Source of the DNA: a bacterium
GTDB lineage: Bacteria > Chloroflexota > Anaerolineae > Caldilineales > Caldilineaceae
Direction of reading: 5' to 3'
Length of the DNA stretch: 64,000 nt
Assembly: GCA_016124945.1 (NCBI GenBank)
Contig: WGMT01000035.1
Location: 21,002 to 85,001, forward strand
Under the pieces are notes generated by a model. The model made no database searches. It had not been told where the DNA came from and saw only the letters and a list, made by a program, of their open reading frames with translations. Below are positions 25,834-33,949 of this stretch, in pieces; the stretch's first letter is position 1, and the number at the start of each line of letters is the position of its first letter. The translations under genes and the position numbers were made by a program.

Positions 25834-26979
25834 ATGCTGCACCACTATACAGGACGATTCGAGGCCTTTGGTTTTACCTTCGACATCACTGCCGGCGACG
25901 GTGAATTGCTGGCCGCAGTGCCCGGTGTGCCGGCGGGCTACGAAATCGTGCTGACGCCGCTCGAAGAACGTCTCTTTCGCATGGAAAGTGGTCCCTTTCG
26001 TGGCGCTGTCCTCGAAGCGATGCTGGCCGAGGACGGTGTCAGCGGCTTTCAGGTAGGGCCTTTCTTCATAAGCCGGACGGCAGATGACGCACCTTCCACT
26101 CCGCGCCTGTTGGCCCCACCGCTGCACCTGGACGCGGCAAAAGAGGCGGCGTTCGCAGCGCTGCTGGCCGATATTCTGGCCGGTGAGATCGACTGGATCG
26201 ATGACCGCCTGCATTACCCCAAGCATGAATTCATCCAGTACGTCATGGCGCAGGATGTGGTGCTCTTTCATAGTTCCAATCGCGACGATATCGAGGTCTT
26301 CGAGCCTGTGCGCAAATCGGTGGAACTGCGCGATGAAACCGGACGCGGCAACCAGCAGGGCATTTACGCCACCCATGACGGCCTCTGGTCGATGTTCTTC
26401 GGTGTGGTAAATCGTGGACAGCTACAGGGCAGCATTCGCAACGGCGTCAGCCACTTCCAGAACCGCGCCGGAGACGAGTTGGCCGCCTACAATTTCTCGA
26501 TCAACCAGCACCAATTGGCGGAACGTCCTTACTGCGACGGCGCACTCTACTTTTTGCCGCGTGATCGCTTTACCCGCTTGATGCTGTTCGGCGATTTGCC
26601 GTCGAACGAGTGGGTGTGCCGAGAGCAACTGCGCCCGCTGGCGCGCCTGCACCTGACGCCGAACGACTTCCCTTTCCTCGACCAGATTGCCGGCCATGAT
26701 GACGGTCCACTGCTGCGATTGAACGAGTTGTCCCGTCTCGTGCGCAGCGCTGCCATCTCGGCCAAAGACGCGGACGATCACTTCGTCGTCGTTCTGCCCG
26801 CGGACGCCGAGATCGCAGGTCAGCTTGAGGAATACCTCGCCCTGCTCGCCGAGTTCATGCCGGGCAACTACAGCCTCGAAGCGCACGACGCCCAGATCCA
26901 CTGGACCGTGCACAATCCGTCCCCTGCGCAGCGGCAGACGCTCAAGGATCTCTACGCGCCGCTGTTAAAATTCTTGTGA
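25834..26979 (+). CDS. Protein of unknown function, possible two-domain hydrolase-tail plus ART-like protein
   Basis: The product is 381 residues, from the ATG at 25834 (GAGAGGA 9 bases upstream). Residues 1-80 (YTGRFEAFGFTFDITAGDGEL, then VSGFQVGPFFISR) look like the small beta domain found after serine beta-lactamase-type hydrolases. Residues about 140-210 (VVLFHSSNRDDIEVFEPVR, then QQGIYATHDGLWSMFFGVVNR) have the spacing of an ADP-ribosyltransferase-like core: an early His-x-Ser, and a later Tyr-Ala-Thr before a helix. No signal peptide or membrane helix is present. Both resemblances are weak readings by eye. It ends 35 bp before the M20 gene. Confidence 0.78.
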   Translation: MLHHYTGRFEAFGFTFDITAGDGELLAAVPGVPAGYEIVLTPLEERLFRMESGPFRGAVLEAMLAEDGVSGFQVGPFFISRTADDAPSTPRLLAPPLHLDAAKEAAFAALLADILAGEIDWIDDRLHYPKHEFIQYVMAQDVVLFHSSNRDDIEVFEPVRKSVELRDETGRGNQQGIYATHDGLWSMFFGVVNRGQLQGSIRNGVSHFQNRAGDELAAYNFSINQHQLAERPYCDGALYFLPRDRFTRLMLFGDLPSNEWVCREQLRPLARLHLTPNDFPFLDQIAGHDDGPLLRLNELSRLVRSAAISAKDADDHFVVVLPADAEIAGQLEEYLALLAEFMPGNYSLEAHDAQIHWTVHNPSPAQRQTLKDLYAPLLKFL

Positions 26980-27014
26980 TCTCACTTGTTAATCCATTAC
27001 TGAAGGAGCAACCC

Positions 27015-28208
27015 ATGTCCCACCCCTATCTCGCCGACGCTGAGGCGCTGGCCCAAGAACTTACCGCCACCCGCCGCGACCTGCACATGCACCCCGAAAT
27101 GGGCTTTGAGGAAGTGCGCACCGCCGGCATTGTGGCGGATCGCCTCAACGGCCTAGGCTACGAAGTGGTGGCCGGTGTGGGCAAGACCGGCGTCGTGGGG
27201 CTGCTGCAAGGCGGGCAACCCGGCGACCGCACCGTCCTCTTGCGCTTTGATATGGACGCGTTGCCCATCGAAGAGGCCAACGACGTGCCCTACCGCTCGC
27301 AGACGCCCGGTGTGATGCACGCCTGCGGCCACGACGCCCACGTCGCCATCGGCCTGGGTGTGGCCGATGTGCTGGCGAAGCACAAGGATCAACTGCCCGG
27401 CACCATCAAGCTCATGTTCCAACCCGCCGAGGAAGGTCTGGGCGGCGCACTGGCCATGATCGAAGACGGCGTGATCGACCGTATCGGCCCGCCCGCCGAT
27501 CGCGCCATCGGGCTGCATGTGTCGTCGCAGCATCCGCTGGGCACCGCGGCCATGCGCGTCGGCCCGATGATGGCCGCGGGTGCGCGCCTCACCATCACCG
27601 TGCACGGCAAGGGTGGTCACGGCGCCATGCCCCACCAGACGGTGGACGCTGTGGTGGTGGCCTCACAGATTGTCAACATGTTGCAGACGATCATGGCCCG
27701 CAACGTCGATCCCGAAGACATCGGCGTCGTCACCATTGGCAGCATCCACGCAGGCGAAGCGGGCAACGTCATCGCCGAATCCGCCGTCATGCAGGGGACG
27801 ATTCGCAGTTTCACCGCCGAGACCAAGGCTCTGCTGCGTCGGCGTGTCCCCGAAATCGCCGAAATGACCGCCGCCGCCCTTGGCGCCACGGTGACAGTGG
27901 AAATCAGCGAAGGCATCGACGCCACCGTCAACGCCGAAGCGCCCACCCTAGTGATGGCCGACGCCGCCCGCGCGCTGTTGGGCGCGGACAACGTGTCCAT
28001 GGACTTCCGCACCACCGGCGGCGAGGACTTCTCCGCCGTCCTGGCGCGGGTGCCGGGCAACTACTTCTTCCTCGGCGCACGCAACGACGAAAAGGGCATC
28101 AACGCCCCGCACCACAACCCCCGCTTCGACATCGACGAAGCCTGCCTACCCCAAGGCGTGGCGATCCTGTGCGACGCGGCGACGCGGATTCTGCACGGCG
28201 AAGGGTAG
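27015..28208 (+). CDS. M20 family amidohydrolase (HipO/AbgB-like)
   Basis: The product is 397 residues, from the ATG at 27015 after TGAAGGAGCAACCC. M20D landmarks are present in order: LHMHPEMGFEE, RFDMDALPIEE, HACGHDAHVA (metal-ligand Cys/His cluster), FQPAEEGLGGA and, near the end, TTGGEDFSAVL. Such enzymes remove acyl or amino-acid groups from N-acyl amino acids, hippurate or IAA-type conjugates in the cytosol. The inserted dimerisation domain is present (GKGGHGAMPHQTVDA). It is probably cotranscribed with the preceding unknown gene. Confidence 0.92.
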   Translation: MSHPYLADAEALAQELTATRRDLHMHPEMGFEEVRTAGIVADRLNGLGYEVVAGVGKTGVVGLLQGGQPGDRTVLLRFDMDALPIEEANDVPYRSQTPGVMHACGHDAHVAIGLGVADVLAKHKDQLPGTIKLMFQPAEEGLGGALAMIEDGVIDRIGPPADRAIGLHVSSQHPLGTAAMRVGPMMAAGARLTITVHGKGGHGAMPHQTVDAVVVASQIVNMLQTIMARNVDPEDIGVVTIGSIHAGEAGNVIAESAVMQGTIRSFTAETKALLRRRVPEIAEMTAAALGATVTVEISEGIDATVNAEAPTLVMADAARALLGADNVSMDFRTTGGEDFSAVLARVPGNYFFLGARNDEKGINAPHHNPRFDIDEACLPQGVAILCDAATRILHGEG

Positions 28209-28594
28209 ACGCGGAGCAAGAGATTTACCGCAAAGAGCGCAAAGAGCGCAAAGAGGAGAGGAGAGGAGAGGAGAGGAGAGGAGAGGAGAGGAGAGGACAC
28301 GGATTTCAGGATGAACAGGATGCAGAAAGGGATTCACAGAAGAGGGATGTACTTATGCTTGATCATCATCATCTTCCCTTCCTGCAAAATCCTGAAATCC
28401 GTGTCCTCTCTCCTCTCCTCTCCTCTTTGCGTCCTTGGCGCCTTTGCGGTGAAGGGCGGTTGGTGTTCCGTGTGAATTGGCTGTGTACGTATGGCTTCGG
28501 ATCGTTGATGACACACGTTATAATGTAATCATGATCCAATCACCCCGATAGATCTTCCGATACTTGGGAGGCAAAAAAGCTGAGAGGTAAATCA
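28209..28594. repeat. Long nested inverted repeat with GAGAG tandem and two recurring modules
   Basis: The left side runs taccgcaaagagcgcaaag (28226-28250), then a 5-bp GAGAG-type tandem of about 8-9 units (28252-28296), then ggacacggatttcaggat (28295-28312). The right side has the complements in mirror order: atcctgaaatccgtgtcc (28388-28406), a shorter CTCTC tract, and tttgcgtccttggcgcctttgcggtga (28427-28452). The spacer is about 75 bp. A transcript from either strand would form a very long hairpin. The remaining bases to 28594 hold a higB-like promoter relic. Confidence 0.75.
28519..28551 (+). pseudogene. Relic of a higB-type promoter and start
   Basis: CGTTATAATGTAATCATGATCCAATCA here closely resembles CGTTATAATTTAACCCATGATCCAGTCA at the intact-looking start of the higB relic at 34768-34797. 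The frame reads Met-Ile-Gln-Ser-Pro-Arg-stop, so only six codons survive. The TATAAT box may now drive the arr-like gene that starts at 28595. Confidence 0.5.
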
Positions 28595-29341
28595 ATGATG
28601 ACGTTCAGCCCAAACAACAATGTTGTGAAACTCTGTCTTCAAGGGATGGGCATGGAAGAAGCAGGCAAACCCGAAGAAGCAAGCAGACTCTTTCTGCAAG
28701 CCTGGAGTGAAGCGGCAAACGACCATGAAAAATTCCTTTCGGCTCACTATGTCGCACGCTATCAAGACAATGCTTCCGACAGGCTAAAGTGGCTCGAAAC
28801 GGCTTTGCACTTTGCATTGAAACTAGATGACGACACCGTAAAAAGTGCTTTCCCTGCTCTGTATTCAAAGATTGCCCAATGCTACGAGGATTTAAACGAC
28901 CCTGACAAAGCAAAACAGAATCACGAATTGGCAGCTTTGTTTCAGGACAAACCCGCGGACAAAGGTCCCTTTTATCATGGGACGAAAGCAGATTTGCAGG
29001 TTGGCGATTTGCTGACACCCGGGGGTGATTCTAATTACAAAGCTGAACTCAAAATGAATCACATCTATTTTACCGCCCTTGTAAATGCGGCCGGGCTGGC
29101 TGCTGCATTGGCAAAAGGCGATAACCCTGAACGGGTTTATGTAATTGAGCCGACAGGCAGCTTCGAAAACGACCCGAATGTTACAGACAAGAAATTCCCA
29201 GGAAACCCGACCCGCTCCTATCGCTCCCACGCACCCTTAAACATCGTTGGCGAAGTCACCGATTGGGTGAGACAAACGCCGGAAGAAGTGCAAAAGTGGC
29301 GGGAAAGGTTGGCCGGCAACAAAGGAGAAATCATTAATTGA
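28595..29341 (+). CDS. arr: Arr-type rifampin ADP-ribosyltransferase with N-terminal helical-repeat domain
   Basis: The protein has 248 residues. The C-terminal half from about residue 126 (PFYHGTKADLQVGDLLTPGG, then MNHIYFTALVNAAGLAAALA, VYVIEPTGSFENDPNVTDKK, and SHAPLNIVGEVTDW) is a complete Arr domain, which transfers ADP-ribose from NAD to a hydroxyl of rifamycins. The first 110 residues are helical with TPR-like pairs (EASRLFLQAWSEA, LYSKIAQCYEDLNDPDKAKQ). Such fusions exist, but stand-alone Arr of about 140 residues is the usual form. The codon use is more AT-rich than in the genes on either side, which suggests acquisition. An alternative role as a toxin or stress ART cannot be excluded. 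Confidence 0.85.
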   Translation: MMTFSPNNNVVKLCLQGMGMEEAGKPEEASRLFLQAWSEAANDHEKFLSAHYVARYQDNASDRLKWLETALHFALKLDDDTVKSAFPALYSKIAQCYEDLNDPDKAKQNHELAALFQDKPADKGPFYHGTKADLQVGDLLTPGGDSNYKAELKMNHIYFTALVNAAGLAAALAKGDNPERVYVIEPTGSFENDPNVTDKKFPGNPTRSYRSHAPLNIVGEVTDWVRQTPEEVQKWRERLAGNKGEIIN

Positions 29342-29398
29342 CTGAACTATCCAGGCTAGTCCCCGATAGATAGATCCCCTAAGAAGCATTGTACAAAA

Positions 29399-29599
29399 AT
29401 GAATCGCCCCACAGACTACGTCAAATCAAAACAGCGTGTCGGCGTGGTCGCCGACACCATGCTCGATCTGGTGGGGAACGAAACAAAGCATGTTGACGAC
29501 CGTCTCCTGGGCCAGGGCGGTGGAGACGTCGACAAAGAGGACGGGGGCACGCAAGACGATAACGAAAGCGGCAACGCGTCGCCGCAGGGTTGGATTTAG
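29399..29599 (+). pseudogene. Relic of a DNA methyltransferase N-terminus (copy 1)
   Basis: The frame reads DYVKSKQRV, then after a gap ADTMLDLVGNETKHVDDRLL. This matches by eye the opening of a common N-6 adenine methylase family (NYVKSKQRVADHGEVFTP, then VEAMLDLVxxETxRIDxRFL) with the FTP segment deleted. After RLL the sequence becomes charged low complexity and stops. The methylase core motifs are missing, so it is a remnant. A second relic of the same start lies at 35238-35315. Confidence 0.65.
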
Positions 29600-29732
29600 G
29601 AGCATAACAAAGGCCTTTGCGGTGATATACAGTTGGTGTTGTGTGTGTCTATCCTTGCGCGGGGGCGTGTGAAGTGGCGTGTGGGGGTAATTTCGGGGCG
29701 CGCGCTCGTCGACAGTGTTTGTGCGTTTGGCC

Positions 29733-29752
29733 CGTGCCAGGCACTGTTCGCC
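29733..29752. repeat. Single arm of the GTGCCAGGCAC family
   Basis: TTGGCCCGTGCCAGGCACTG at about 29730-29749 combines one half of the repeat family seen as inverted pairs at 8804, 45131 and 60312, here without an obvious partner. The rest of 29600-29822 holds no gene that I can support. Confidence 0.5.
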
Positions 29753-29822
29753 CCAGCTTTGAATTAGACCCCATCAGCCGCACGGAGTTGCCGCCGGCGC
29801 GGTTTTTGTGTAAGCTGGTATC

Positions 29823-30452
29823 ATGGCACGTTCAAAAAGTTTTGATGAACAAGAAGTTGTAACCCGAGCAATGTTTTCCTTTCTTGAACGAGGATACGAG
29901 GCGACCAGCCTCAGCGCGCTTGAAAAAGCCACCGGGGTGGATCGCAAAGGGCTTTATAACACTTTTGGCGACAAAGAGGGGCTATTCGTTGTTGCCCTTC
30001 AACGGTTTATCGAAACCGGTAGCGCAAGACACATCCTCTTTACCGAATCAGAGGGAGCGGCTTTCCCTGAGATTGTTTCCGCTTTCGAGTTCATTGTAGC
30101 GCATTCTCAAACAGAGATGGGGCAATATGGTTGCCTCGCCTGTAATTCTCTACGGGAACCCATTGGGGAGTCACCAAACGTTCAGCCAATTTTACAGGGG
30201 TACTTGACGCGAGTTCAGTCTGCGTTTCACAGTGCCTTAACCAACGAGTTGGACGGATTTGCAATTCCCACGCCGCTCATCGATAAGCTAGCGCACAGCC
30301 TTGTCGGCACCTTTGTCGGCGCATTTGTGCTTGCACGTGCGCCTGTCTCAGTAGCAGTACTCGTTGACTTTGTCGAGCTCGCGCTTGGTCAACTTAACGT
30401 ACAGCTACAAGCACTAAAAAGCGGTAACGGCCTGGCATCAGTCGATTTGTAA
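29823..30452 (+). CDS. TetR/AcrR family transcriptional regulator
   Basis: The protein has 209 residues. The helix-turn-helix is clear at about 28-60 (YEATSLSALEKATGVDRKGLYNTFGDKEGLF), with the usual C-terminal ligand domain including GCLACNSLREP. It resembles the YxaF/TetR group in which this Gly-Cys-Leu segment is common. The ATG at 29823 lies 6 bases after TAAGCT, itself 17 bp after TTGCCG, so the mRNA is likely leaderless. It probably controls neighbouring small membrane protein and oxidoreductase genes; the palindrome at 32869 is a candidate target. Confidence 0.88.
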   Translation: MARSKSFDEQEVVTRAMFSFLERGYEATSLSALEKATGVDRKGLYNTFGDKEGLFVVALQRFIETGSARHILFTESEGAAFPEIVSAFEFIVAHSQTEMGQYGCLACNSLREPIGESPNVQPILQGYLTRVQSAFHSALTNELDGFAIPTPLIDKLAHSLVGTFVGAFVLARAPVSVAVLVDFVELALGQLNVQLQALKSGNGLASVDL

Positions 30453-30467
30453 TCGCTTATCAATAAA

Positions 30468-31178
30468 TCATCTACTTGCTTGAAGGGATGCTGTCTTGTC
30501 GCTGCCAAGCAGGCGGCGAAGTAGGTAGATATGAATAAACATCGCGATGACGACCTGATAGATCGATATCAGAGATAATGGATAGATCCCCATGCGTGAC
30601 GGCGCAGGGACAAGTTCGATCAGGCCGCTAATCGACAGCGTGAGCACCGTAACTGCGCTTATTAGGTCAAACAGACCGGCAAGGTTCCAGACGATTGCCC
30701 AATTGCGGCTCCAAGAGAAACCGCGATAAAGCATCCAGGCCAGAGGCAACGCGGTGATGCCGATGATGAAATCCTGTAGCCCGTTGGATAGCCCGATCGC
30801 GGCGGGAAGTTGACCTTGTACATACAGGATCAAAAAGCTGGTACCCGTTAGACGATAGATCTGTGTCACGGTCAAAACCCAGGTCGGGGTGTCATCCATG
30901 AATTTTTGAAAAGTGGCTGAGCGCCGTAATTCGATCAAGAGTAGTAGGAGAGGCGTTGCAAAAACGGCACTGAACGCGAGAAAGCCGAGGAAATCCCCAT
31001 CTGACCAACGATCAAGGGTTTGGAAGAACGGAATCCGTGCCATAAACAGGCTGAGGATAGCCCAACCCACCGCGACGATTGCCACAGCCCGCGACCGCCG
31101 CCAGCTATAAAGGGCAATACCTGTTGCGATGGTCAATGTGATGATGGGGAAAATTGTGTTTGGTATGTTCTGGTGCAT
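30468..31178 (-). CDS. Integral membrane protein of unknown function
   Basis: The product is 236 residues from the ATG at 31178; the frame extends to 31235 but that part is polar and lacks a ribosome-binding site. About seven hydrophobic helices span almost the whole length (TIFPIITLTIATGIALY, then VGWAILSLFMARI, FLAFSAVFATPLLLLLIEL and others). No family motif is recognised; Pfam-style DUFs of this size and topology are common. It is convergent with the TetR gene, their stops being 16 bp apart. Confidence 0.72.
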   Translation of the reverse strand: MHQNIPNTIFPIITLTIATGIALYSWRRSRAVAIVAVGWAILSLFMARIPFFQTLDRWSDGDFLGFLAFSAVFATPLLLLLIELRRSATFQKFMDDTPTWVLTVTQIYRLTGTSFLILYVQGQLPAAIGLSNGLQDFIIGITALPLAWMLYRGFSWSRNWAIVWNLAGLFDLISAVTVLTLSISGLIELVPAPSRMGIYPLSLISIYQVVIAMFIHIYLLRRLLGSDKTASLQASR

Positions 31179-31479
31179 ATGGTAGCTCTTACAGAGTAAG
31201 AGTTGGCTCATATCGGGACGCATCTGAAATTGCATGATTGTTTTGGTATTCGCATTCTCCCGTCGATTTGTAACCTGTCATTTGGCTACGGTCTGGAACG
31301 GGTGAAGCCGGATAACAGGTAGCATTTTTGTCAACGCAAATCGAGCGCTCAAGCACCGGTTCAGGATGCCTCGGCCCGCTCAATCCAGCGCAAGACATGG
31401 GCCAGATACTGTTCTGCAGCGTTCAGTTAAAAGCATCAGGAACCCAATCCCCCCGCATCATAGTTGTAAAATTCTACGG
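31179..31479. other. Intergenic region, about 300 bp
   Basis: No complete gene is visible. Only short open frames occur on both strands, with stops in all frames. A minus-strand stretch at 31361-31425 reads LNAAEQYLAHVLRWIERAEAS-stop and could be the decayed end of a former gene. Confidence 0.35.
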
Positions 31480-32220
31480 TTAGCCCCTTGGGTTCTTGTT
31501 GAGCTGTTGAAAGATAAATCTGGGCGCAAGGCGGCTCATCAGCTTCAGTTGTGCCGACTGACCAGGGGTGATCTCATCCGCATTGTTTTTTAGCCCCTTG
31601 ATGAATGCTGCAACGAGTTTCTCCGGCGCCATGCGGGCGAATGACGGATCCAACTGGGCGGCCATCTCGGTATCAACCACGGGGGGTAACAGTTCAACCA
31701 CCCGAACCGAAGTGCCCGCCAACTGTGCTCGCAAGCCTAGCGTGTACGAATGCAGGAAGGCTTTACTGGCACTGTAAACCGGGGCCGCAGCATAGGGGAC
31801 ATAGGCCAAGCCGGAGCTGACATTGACAATGACGGATTCACGCTGCAACATCCCGGGCAAAAAATGGTGGATCAGGCGCACCGGTCCAGACACGTCGATG
31901 TCAATTTCTTGCAGTTGTTTCTCTAGCGGGAACCCCTTCGTAACATCAAACCGATGCATCACCCCCGCATTGTTGATCAACACATCAGTGCCGCCCGCGG
32001 CATCCATTGCATCGCGTAGTGCCACAACCGCGGCCTCGTCTGTCACATCACAGACGTATGGCGAAATATTCGTATGCTGAGATGACGCCTCAGCGAGCTT
32101 GGCTTCCCCGCGACCGGTGATCACAACGTGCGCACCTTCCGCGGCCAGTGCCAGCGCCATCACCAACCCAATCCCTGAACCGCCGCCCGTGACGACGATG
32201 CGTTTTTGAGACAATTTCAT
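31480..32220 (-). CDS. SDR family oxidoreductase (DltE-like)
   Basis: The 246-residue protein has a complete short-chain dehydrogenase pattern: the glycine-rich NAD(P) motif VTGGGSGIG (9-17), NNAGV (about 83-87), the catalytic Ser in VNVSSGLAY, and YSASK with the active Tyr and Lys. It ends FIFQQLNKNPRG. The group annotated DltE-like has unknown physiological substrates. It is followed after 94 bp by the membrane protein gene at 32315-32827 upstream on the same strand, so the two may be cotranscribed. Confidence 0.9.
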   Translation of the reverse strand: MKLSQKRIVVTGGGSGIGLVMALALAAEGAHVVITGRGEAKLAEASSQHTNISPYVCDVTDEAAVVALRDAMDAAGGTDVLINNAGVMHRFDVTKGFPLEKQLQEIDIDVSGPVRLIHHFLPGMLQRESVIVNVSSGLAYVPYAAAPVYSASKAFLHSYTLGLRAQLAGTSVRVVELLPPVVDTEMAAQLDPSFARMAPEKLVAAFIKGLKNNADEITPGQSAQLKLMSRLAPRFIFQQLNKNPRG

Positions 32221-32314
32221 GGTTTTTCCTAACGTATGAGCAATCAGGTGTGTGGGCGATAAAGCTACCCACTACAGAGTCTATTTGTGTGGAACTGCGG
32301 GGTCTAAGCTGTGA

Positions 32315-32827
32315 TTAGGTTCTGATCGCACTCGTTTTGAGATCACTACTCCCTTTGTTGAGGAGGCGATACACAATATAAACGTGTGCGATAAGAATGG
32401 TCGGGAAATACCAGATGGCGACCAACCACATTACGCCAACAGAGTGGTTGAACAGATCGAGATTGACGGCGATGCGCCCTACATTCGCCAGATCTGCAAG
32501 CCCGATGAGTGTAAAGAGCCAGATCAAAGGCACTGCCAAACTAGACCGACTGCGCAGGGCAAGAACGGCGATCAGCGCGCTAAGGCCGGCAAGTAAGTCG
32601 CCAAATGCGATTGCGGACAGCGCCTCGCGTGGGATTGAGGGATCTACTTGTCCAACCGCCAGCAAGGTGAATCCCGTGAACCGAAAAACGTGCAACAACA
32701 GCATTGGCGCAATCGCCTTTTCAAAGGATAGCTTTGAGAGGGCCGGTTGCACGTACCAGAAAAACACCAATGCATAGACAAATAATCCGATGGTGCTCTG
32801 ACCACCCAAAATAATCCAATTGTTCAT
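32315..32827 (-). CDS. Small membrane protein, paralogue A of a divergent pair
   Basis: The product is 170 residues from the ATG at 32827 (MNNWIILGGQ), after GAAAAGGAATTTCG. Four to five helices are expected (TIGLFVYALVFFWYV, then MLLLHVFRFTGFTLLAVG, DLLAGLSALIAVLAL, VPLIWLFTLIGLADLANVGRI). It shares the start MNNW-ILG-Q and the blocks RFTG-TLL, VPLIWLF and ADLAN with the product of the plus-strand gene at 32996, so the two are paralogues. No function is known to me. Confidence 0.8.
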   Translation of the reverse strand: MNNWIILGGQSTIGLFVYALVFFWYVQPALSKLSFEKAIAPMLLLHVFRFTGFTLLAVGQVDPSIPREALSAIAFGDLLAGLSALIAVLALRSRSSLAVPLIWLFTLIGLADLANVGRIAVNLDLFNHSVGVMWLVAIWYFPTILIAHVYIVYRLLNKGSSDLKTSAIRT

Positions 32828-32868
32828 CGAAATTCCTTTTCTCCGTGATGCGCTATCGTTGACTGGAT

Positions 32869-32916
32869 GTAACAATTGGTATTTTACACTGTTCGTTGTA
32901 AAATGCCAATTGTTAC
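32869..32916. promoter_or_regulatory. Long palindrome between divergent paralogues
   Basis: GTAACAATTGGTATTTTACA (32869-32888) is followed by an 8-bp centre and by TGTAAAATGCCAATTGTTAC (32897-32916): 19 of 20 positions pair. It lies midway between two divergent starts (32827 and 32996). That is the expected place for an operator serving both promoters, perhaps for the TetR regulator at 29823. The inner TTTTACA-N8-TGTAAAA could be one site and the outer AACAATTG/CAATTGTT another. Confidence 0.6.
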
Positions 32917-32995
32917 ACACAATCAGCACACAGTCAGAAAATATCGGTAGCGATTCTGACTCATGACAACAGACCATAACACGAAGGAAAATCTC

Positions 32996-33484
32996 ATGAA
33001 CAACTGGGTTATTTTAGGGCTACAATTCAGTGTATCGGCCCTGGCCGCAGCGCTCATATTTTTCGAGTATCTGCAGCCACGCCTTGCAAAATTGCCCTTC
33101 GAACGGGCAGTTTTGCCAATGTTGTTGTTGCAAGCGTATCGATTTACGGGCTTGACTCTGCTGGTAGGGGGGCAGGCAGACGCAGCCATGCCACAGGATG
33201 CCCTGGCACAGATGGCCTGGGGCGATTATCTGTCTGGGGTTACGGCACTACTTGCTGCCTATGCGGTGTGGCGACGTCTTGGCTTATCGGTTCCGCTTAT
33301 CTGGCTCTTTGTCGTAGTATGTGTTGCGGATCTCGCGAATGTGACGCGTATCATCTTCGAGATTAACTTCTTCAGTTACGATATTGGTAGTACGTGGACA
33401 TTCCTTATGTGGTATTTACCGTGGGTCGTAATTTCCCTTGTTTATCTCCTCTACCGTTTGTTCAACAGAGCACCGCAAGCATAG
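32996..33484 (+). CDS. Small membrane protein, paralogue B of a divergent pair
   Basis: The product is 162 residues from the ATG at 32996 (ACGAAGGAAA 8 bases upstream). Helices occur at about 8-26, 42-62, 72-95, 98-120 and 130-152. It is a paralogue of the product of 32315-32827, with the same MNNWVILGLQ start and the shared RFTGLTLL and VPLIWLF-ADLANV blocks. Duplicated genes in a head-to-head arrangement around a shared palindrome suggest coordinate, possibly heteromeric, function. Confidence 0.8.
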   Translation: MNNWVILGLQFSVSALAAALIFFEYLQPRLAKLPFERAVLPMLLLQAYRFTGLTLLVGGQADAAMPQDALAQMAWGDYLSGVTALLAAYAVWRRLGLSVPLIWLFVVVCVADLANVTRIIFEINFFSYDIGSTWTFLMWYLPWVVISLVYLLYRLFNRAPQA

Positions 33485-33546
33485 ACAATCTGCGCTCGTG
33501 CCACCGAGAATGCGACCTCAACGCCACAACACGATGGGGGTTTGAG

Positions 33547-33879
33547 ATGGTCAACCATGTCACCCTGCGCGACACCCGCGACGAAGGCGGCAGTCGACAC
33601 TTGAGCGCCACCCTGAAAGAGGACGGCACACTCGTCATCGAAGGGCAGGACATCGGGCCTGGTGTAGAAGGCGTCTTAGGCTCCGGCCTGATAGAGTATG
33701 AATGGGTTTGGACCGTCCACCCGTCGGCGGTGAGGACACTGAAACTGGCCCTCGCCTGTGACGACGGCCTCTTGGCCGCCCTCCAGGATCTCTTCTCAGG
33801 AGACGCCGCGGCCGCACTTCAATCCTTCCTGGACGACAACGGTATTGTGTACGAGCGTTGGTCGCGAGTCGGGGAGTGA
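33547..33879 (+). CDS. Small acidic protein of unknown function
   Basis: The product is 110 residues from the ATG at 33547; the frame is open upstream to 33394, but that part overlaps the membrane protein gene. The sequence is compact and acidic, with TLVIEGQDIGPGVEGVLGSGLIEYEW and FLDDNGIVYERW, and no membrane segment. Similar small proteins occur as single-domain hypotheticals. The Gly-rich loop and alternating pattern suggest a small alpha/beta fold. I do not recognise the family. Confidence 0.65.
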   Translation: MVNHVTLRDTRDEGGSRHLSATLKEDGTLVIEGQDIGPGVEGVLGSGLIEYEWVWTVHPSAVRTLKLALACDDGLLAALQDLFSGDAAAALQSFLDDNGIVYERWSRVGE

Positions 33880-33949
33880 TGTCACCCCCGTGCCTTGTGT
33901 ATTTGTGTATGAGTGGGATGTGGCAAAATTGCTTTATTGCGTCCTAGAC

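Noticed and set aside
28061..28337. Frames encoding LLSSPLLSS repeats
   Set aside because: They are translations of the GAGAG simple repeat and overlap the M20 gene end; not coding.
31361..31425. Minus-strand fragment LNAAEQYLAHVLRWIERAEAS
   Set aside because: Only about 21 codons with a stop just upstream; too short to assign to a family.
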